Shown here: piece by piece, positions 6,689 through 7,438 of the stretch
Layout: each line of letters begins with the position of its first letter
Position numbering within the stretch: the stretch's first letter is position 1
Assembly (NCBI GenBank): GCA_029262955.1
Contig: JAJCYL010000356.1
Span: forward strand, 1 to 7,438
Direction of reading: 5' to 3'
Length of the DNA stretch: 7,438 nucleotides
DNA from: Cytophagales bacterium
GTDB lineage: Bacteria; Bacteroidota; Bacteroidia; Cytophagales; Cyclobacteriaceae
Translations under genes and position numbers: made by a program
The notes under the pieces: generated by a model
Databases searched by the model: none
What the model saw: the letters and a program-made list of their open reading frames with translations, nothing else
What the model was told of the DNA's origin: nothing

Positions 6689-6812
6689 CGTCATTCTGAG
6701 GGCCCGCCTGCCCCTCCTGTACGGCGGACAAGCGGCGAGGCAGGAAGACCAAAGTCTGACCGAAGAATCTCGATAATCCTTGACGGGATTCTTCGCTCTG
6801 CTCAGAATGACG
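6689..6812. repeat. Composite inverted-repeat intergenic element (REP/MITE-like)
   Basis: CGTCATTCTGAG (6689-6700) and CTCAGAATGACG (6801-6812) are perfect 12-bp inverted ends. Nested inside are CGAAGAATC/GATTCTTCG (6761-6769 and 6787-6795) and CCTGCC/GGCAGG (6707-6712 and 6739-6744). On the minus strand the right half reads GTCATTCTGAGCAGAGCGAA, then GAATCC, a widespread intergenic repeat known for creating false small proteins with an RHSERSEES-like motif. The element begins 15 nt upstream of the wlbA start, so it would be transcribed as a structured leader if the promoter is further upstream, or could end transcription from the AbiEii-like gene. No transposase is present. Confidence 0.8.
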
Positions 6813-6910
6813 TCGCTGTATTATGGGTTGGCCTCCATTTAGGGAATAAAAGGGGTGCGCTGGCCTAATTCTTAAATCAAATATCATAAATCAATACTTC
6901 CCCTCCTTCG

Positions 6911-6938
6911 ATTATTCGACGTTCGGTGTTCAATATTC
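6911..6938. repeat. Degenerate heptamer array (four units) upstream of wlbA
   Basis: The plus strand reads ATTATTC, GACGTTC, GGTGTTC, AATATTC, in 7-bp register and with the same approximate consensus as the array at 5494-5528. GGTGTTC is identical in both. It lies 11 nt after the stop of the AbiEii-like gene. The rest of this gap (6813-6910) has no feature I can support. Confidence 0.6.
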
Positions 6939-6949
6939 GAGAGGTCTTC

Positions 6950-7438
6950 TCAATTCAAGTTGTCCATAAACTGTTTATGGGCGTTCTTTATCTTGTCTTT
7001 AACTTGGTCCCATGTCACTGCAATTAACTTTTCCGGATCACTTTCTTCCTCAGCATCATTAAAATAAACAAGGCTTTTTAAGGCCAGATATTCAGAGGCA
7101 TCAGCATATTTTTCTTTGTAAAATCTAAGTATATCGAGGAGGGAGTAATTATCAAGTATGAAGTAAAGATCCCAAAAATCTTTTTTACTGCCTCTTCCTG
7201 TGATTGCGGCTACTTTCATGGCAGCGATATCTTTATCCTTGGCCATTATGATATCATCCTCAACCAGGGGTTTTTCAATCCATGGATATTTGTAACTCAC
7301 AAAATCTACCTTCATCTTGTCAATTAGAAATGATTGAATTGATCTTGACGAGTTCAATATCTGCACTTCTCCTAATGTTTGCAACTCCTCTGAAATTTCC
7401 GCTGCACTGGCAACCATTTCTCCAAAAAAATCAAGATC
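6950..7438 (-). CDS. AbiEii-like nucleotidyltransferase, putative type IV toxin (partial, 5' end outside window)
   Basis: The frame is open to the right edge: upstream of the ATG at 7417 it continues for seven codons reading DLDFFGE. That matches the AbiEii/AbiGii-family motif SVDLDFF, where the Asp pair belongs to the nucleotidyltransferase active site, so the true start lies beyond 7438. Further family signs are FLIDKMKVDFVSYKYPWIE (30-48 counted from the ATG) and DIAAMKVAAITGRGSKKDFW (63-82) followed by DLYFIL, the conserved C-terminal half. In characterised pairs AbiEii transfers nucleotides to cellular RNA targets and is held in check by AbiEi, giving abortive infection. Here the partner, if any, would lie to the right and cannot be seen. 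The upstream GG-type catalytic motif is also missing, so activity cannot be judged. It may instead be an orphan or housekeeping-type transferase. The stop is TGA at 6952-6950. Confidence 0.85.
   Translation of the reverse strand, partial: DLDFFGEMVASAAEISEELQTLGEVQILNSSRSIQSFLIDKMKVDFVSYKYPWIEKPLVEDDIIMAKDKDIAAMKVAAITGRGSKKDFWDLYFILDNYSLLDILRFYKEKYADASEYLALKSLVYFNDAEEESDPEKLIAVTWDQVKDKIKNAHKQFMDNLN

Noticed and set aside
6675..6887. A 70-codon minus-strand reading frame between the AbiEii-like gene and wlbA
   Set aside because: It runs through the inverted-repeat element and contains RHSEQSEESR, the well-known false-protein signature of this repeat. It ends at the wlbA start codon and has no protein-like features.
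6840..6900. Possible promoter for wlbA (minus-strand GATATTTG, near the Bacteroidota -7 element TAnnTTTG)
   Set aside because: It has a mismatch at the first position and no TTG-type -33 element at the right distance, so it is not better than chance in AT-rich DNA.
5494..6938. Heptamer arrays and inverted repeats as a possible CRISPR array
   Set aside because: Units are 7 bp, contiguous and degenerate, with no spacers of regular length and no cas genes.

Overview
The window looks like part of a surface-polysaccharide (capsule or O-antigen) export locus from a member of the Bacteroidota, possibly Cytophagales or a related group. This is inferred from the AT-leaning composition, mostly weak Shine-Dalgarno sequences, a Bacteroidota-style Wzt N-terminus, a Gly-Tyr tail on the Wzc-like protein and the intergenic repeats. 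No species can be named. Every supported gene lies on the minus strand, so transcription runs from high to low coordinates.

In transcription order: (1) 7438-6950, the 3' part of an AbiEii-like nucleotidyltransferase, cut by the window edge. (2) 6949-6675, an intergenic stretch with a heptamer array and a composite inverted-repeat element. (3) 6674-5691, wlbA, a sugar-nucleotide oxidase for diacetamido-uronic acid synthesis. (4) 5690-5409, an intergenic stretch with a degenerate copy of the repeat element, a second heptamer array, a 17-bp hairpin and a small AT palindrome. (5) 5408-1, four export genes packed tightly: a Wza-like outer-membrane lipoprotein, a Wzc-like co-polymerase with a tyrosine-kinase domain (4-nt overlap with wza), a Wzm-like ABC permease and a Wzt-like ABC ATPase that runs off the left edge.

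Together the export genes make a plausible trans-envelope pathway. Wzm/Wzt would move a lipid-linked glycan across the inner membrane, the Wzc-like protein would span the periplasm and control the process by tyrosine phosphorylation, and the Wza-like protein would carry the product through the outer membrane. WlbA would supply one sugar precursor. No glycosyltransferase, Wzx or Wzy is visible here.

The points most worth a second look are an in-frame TAG between a well-placed ATG/Shine-Dalgarno pair and the body of the permease gene, a 6-bp tandem repeat that sets the number of tyrosines in the kinase tail, and paired intergenic repeats on both sides of wlbA. I do not see clear evidence for a wholly new system. 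There is no gene-free stretch longer than 300 bases.
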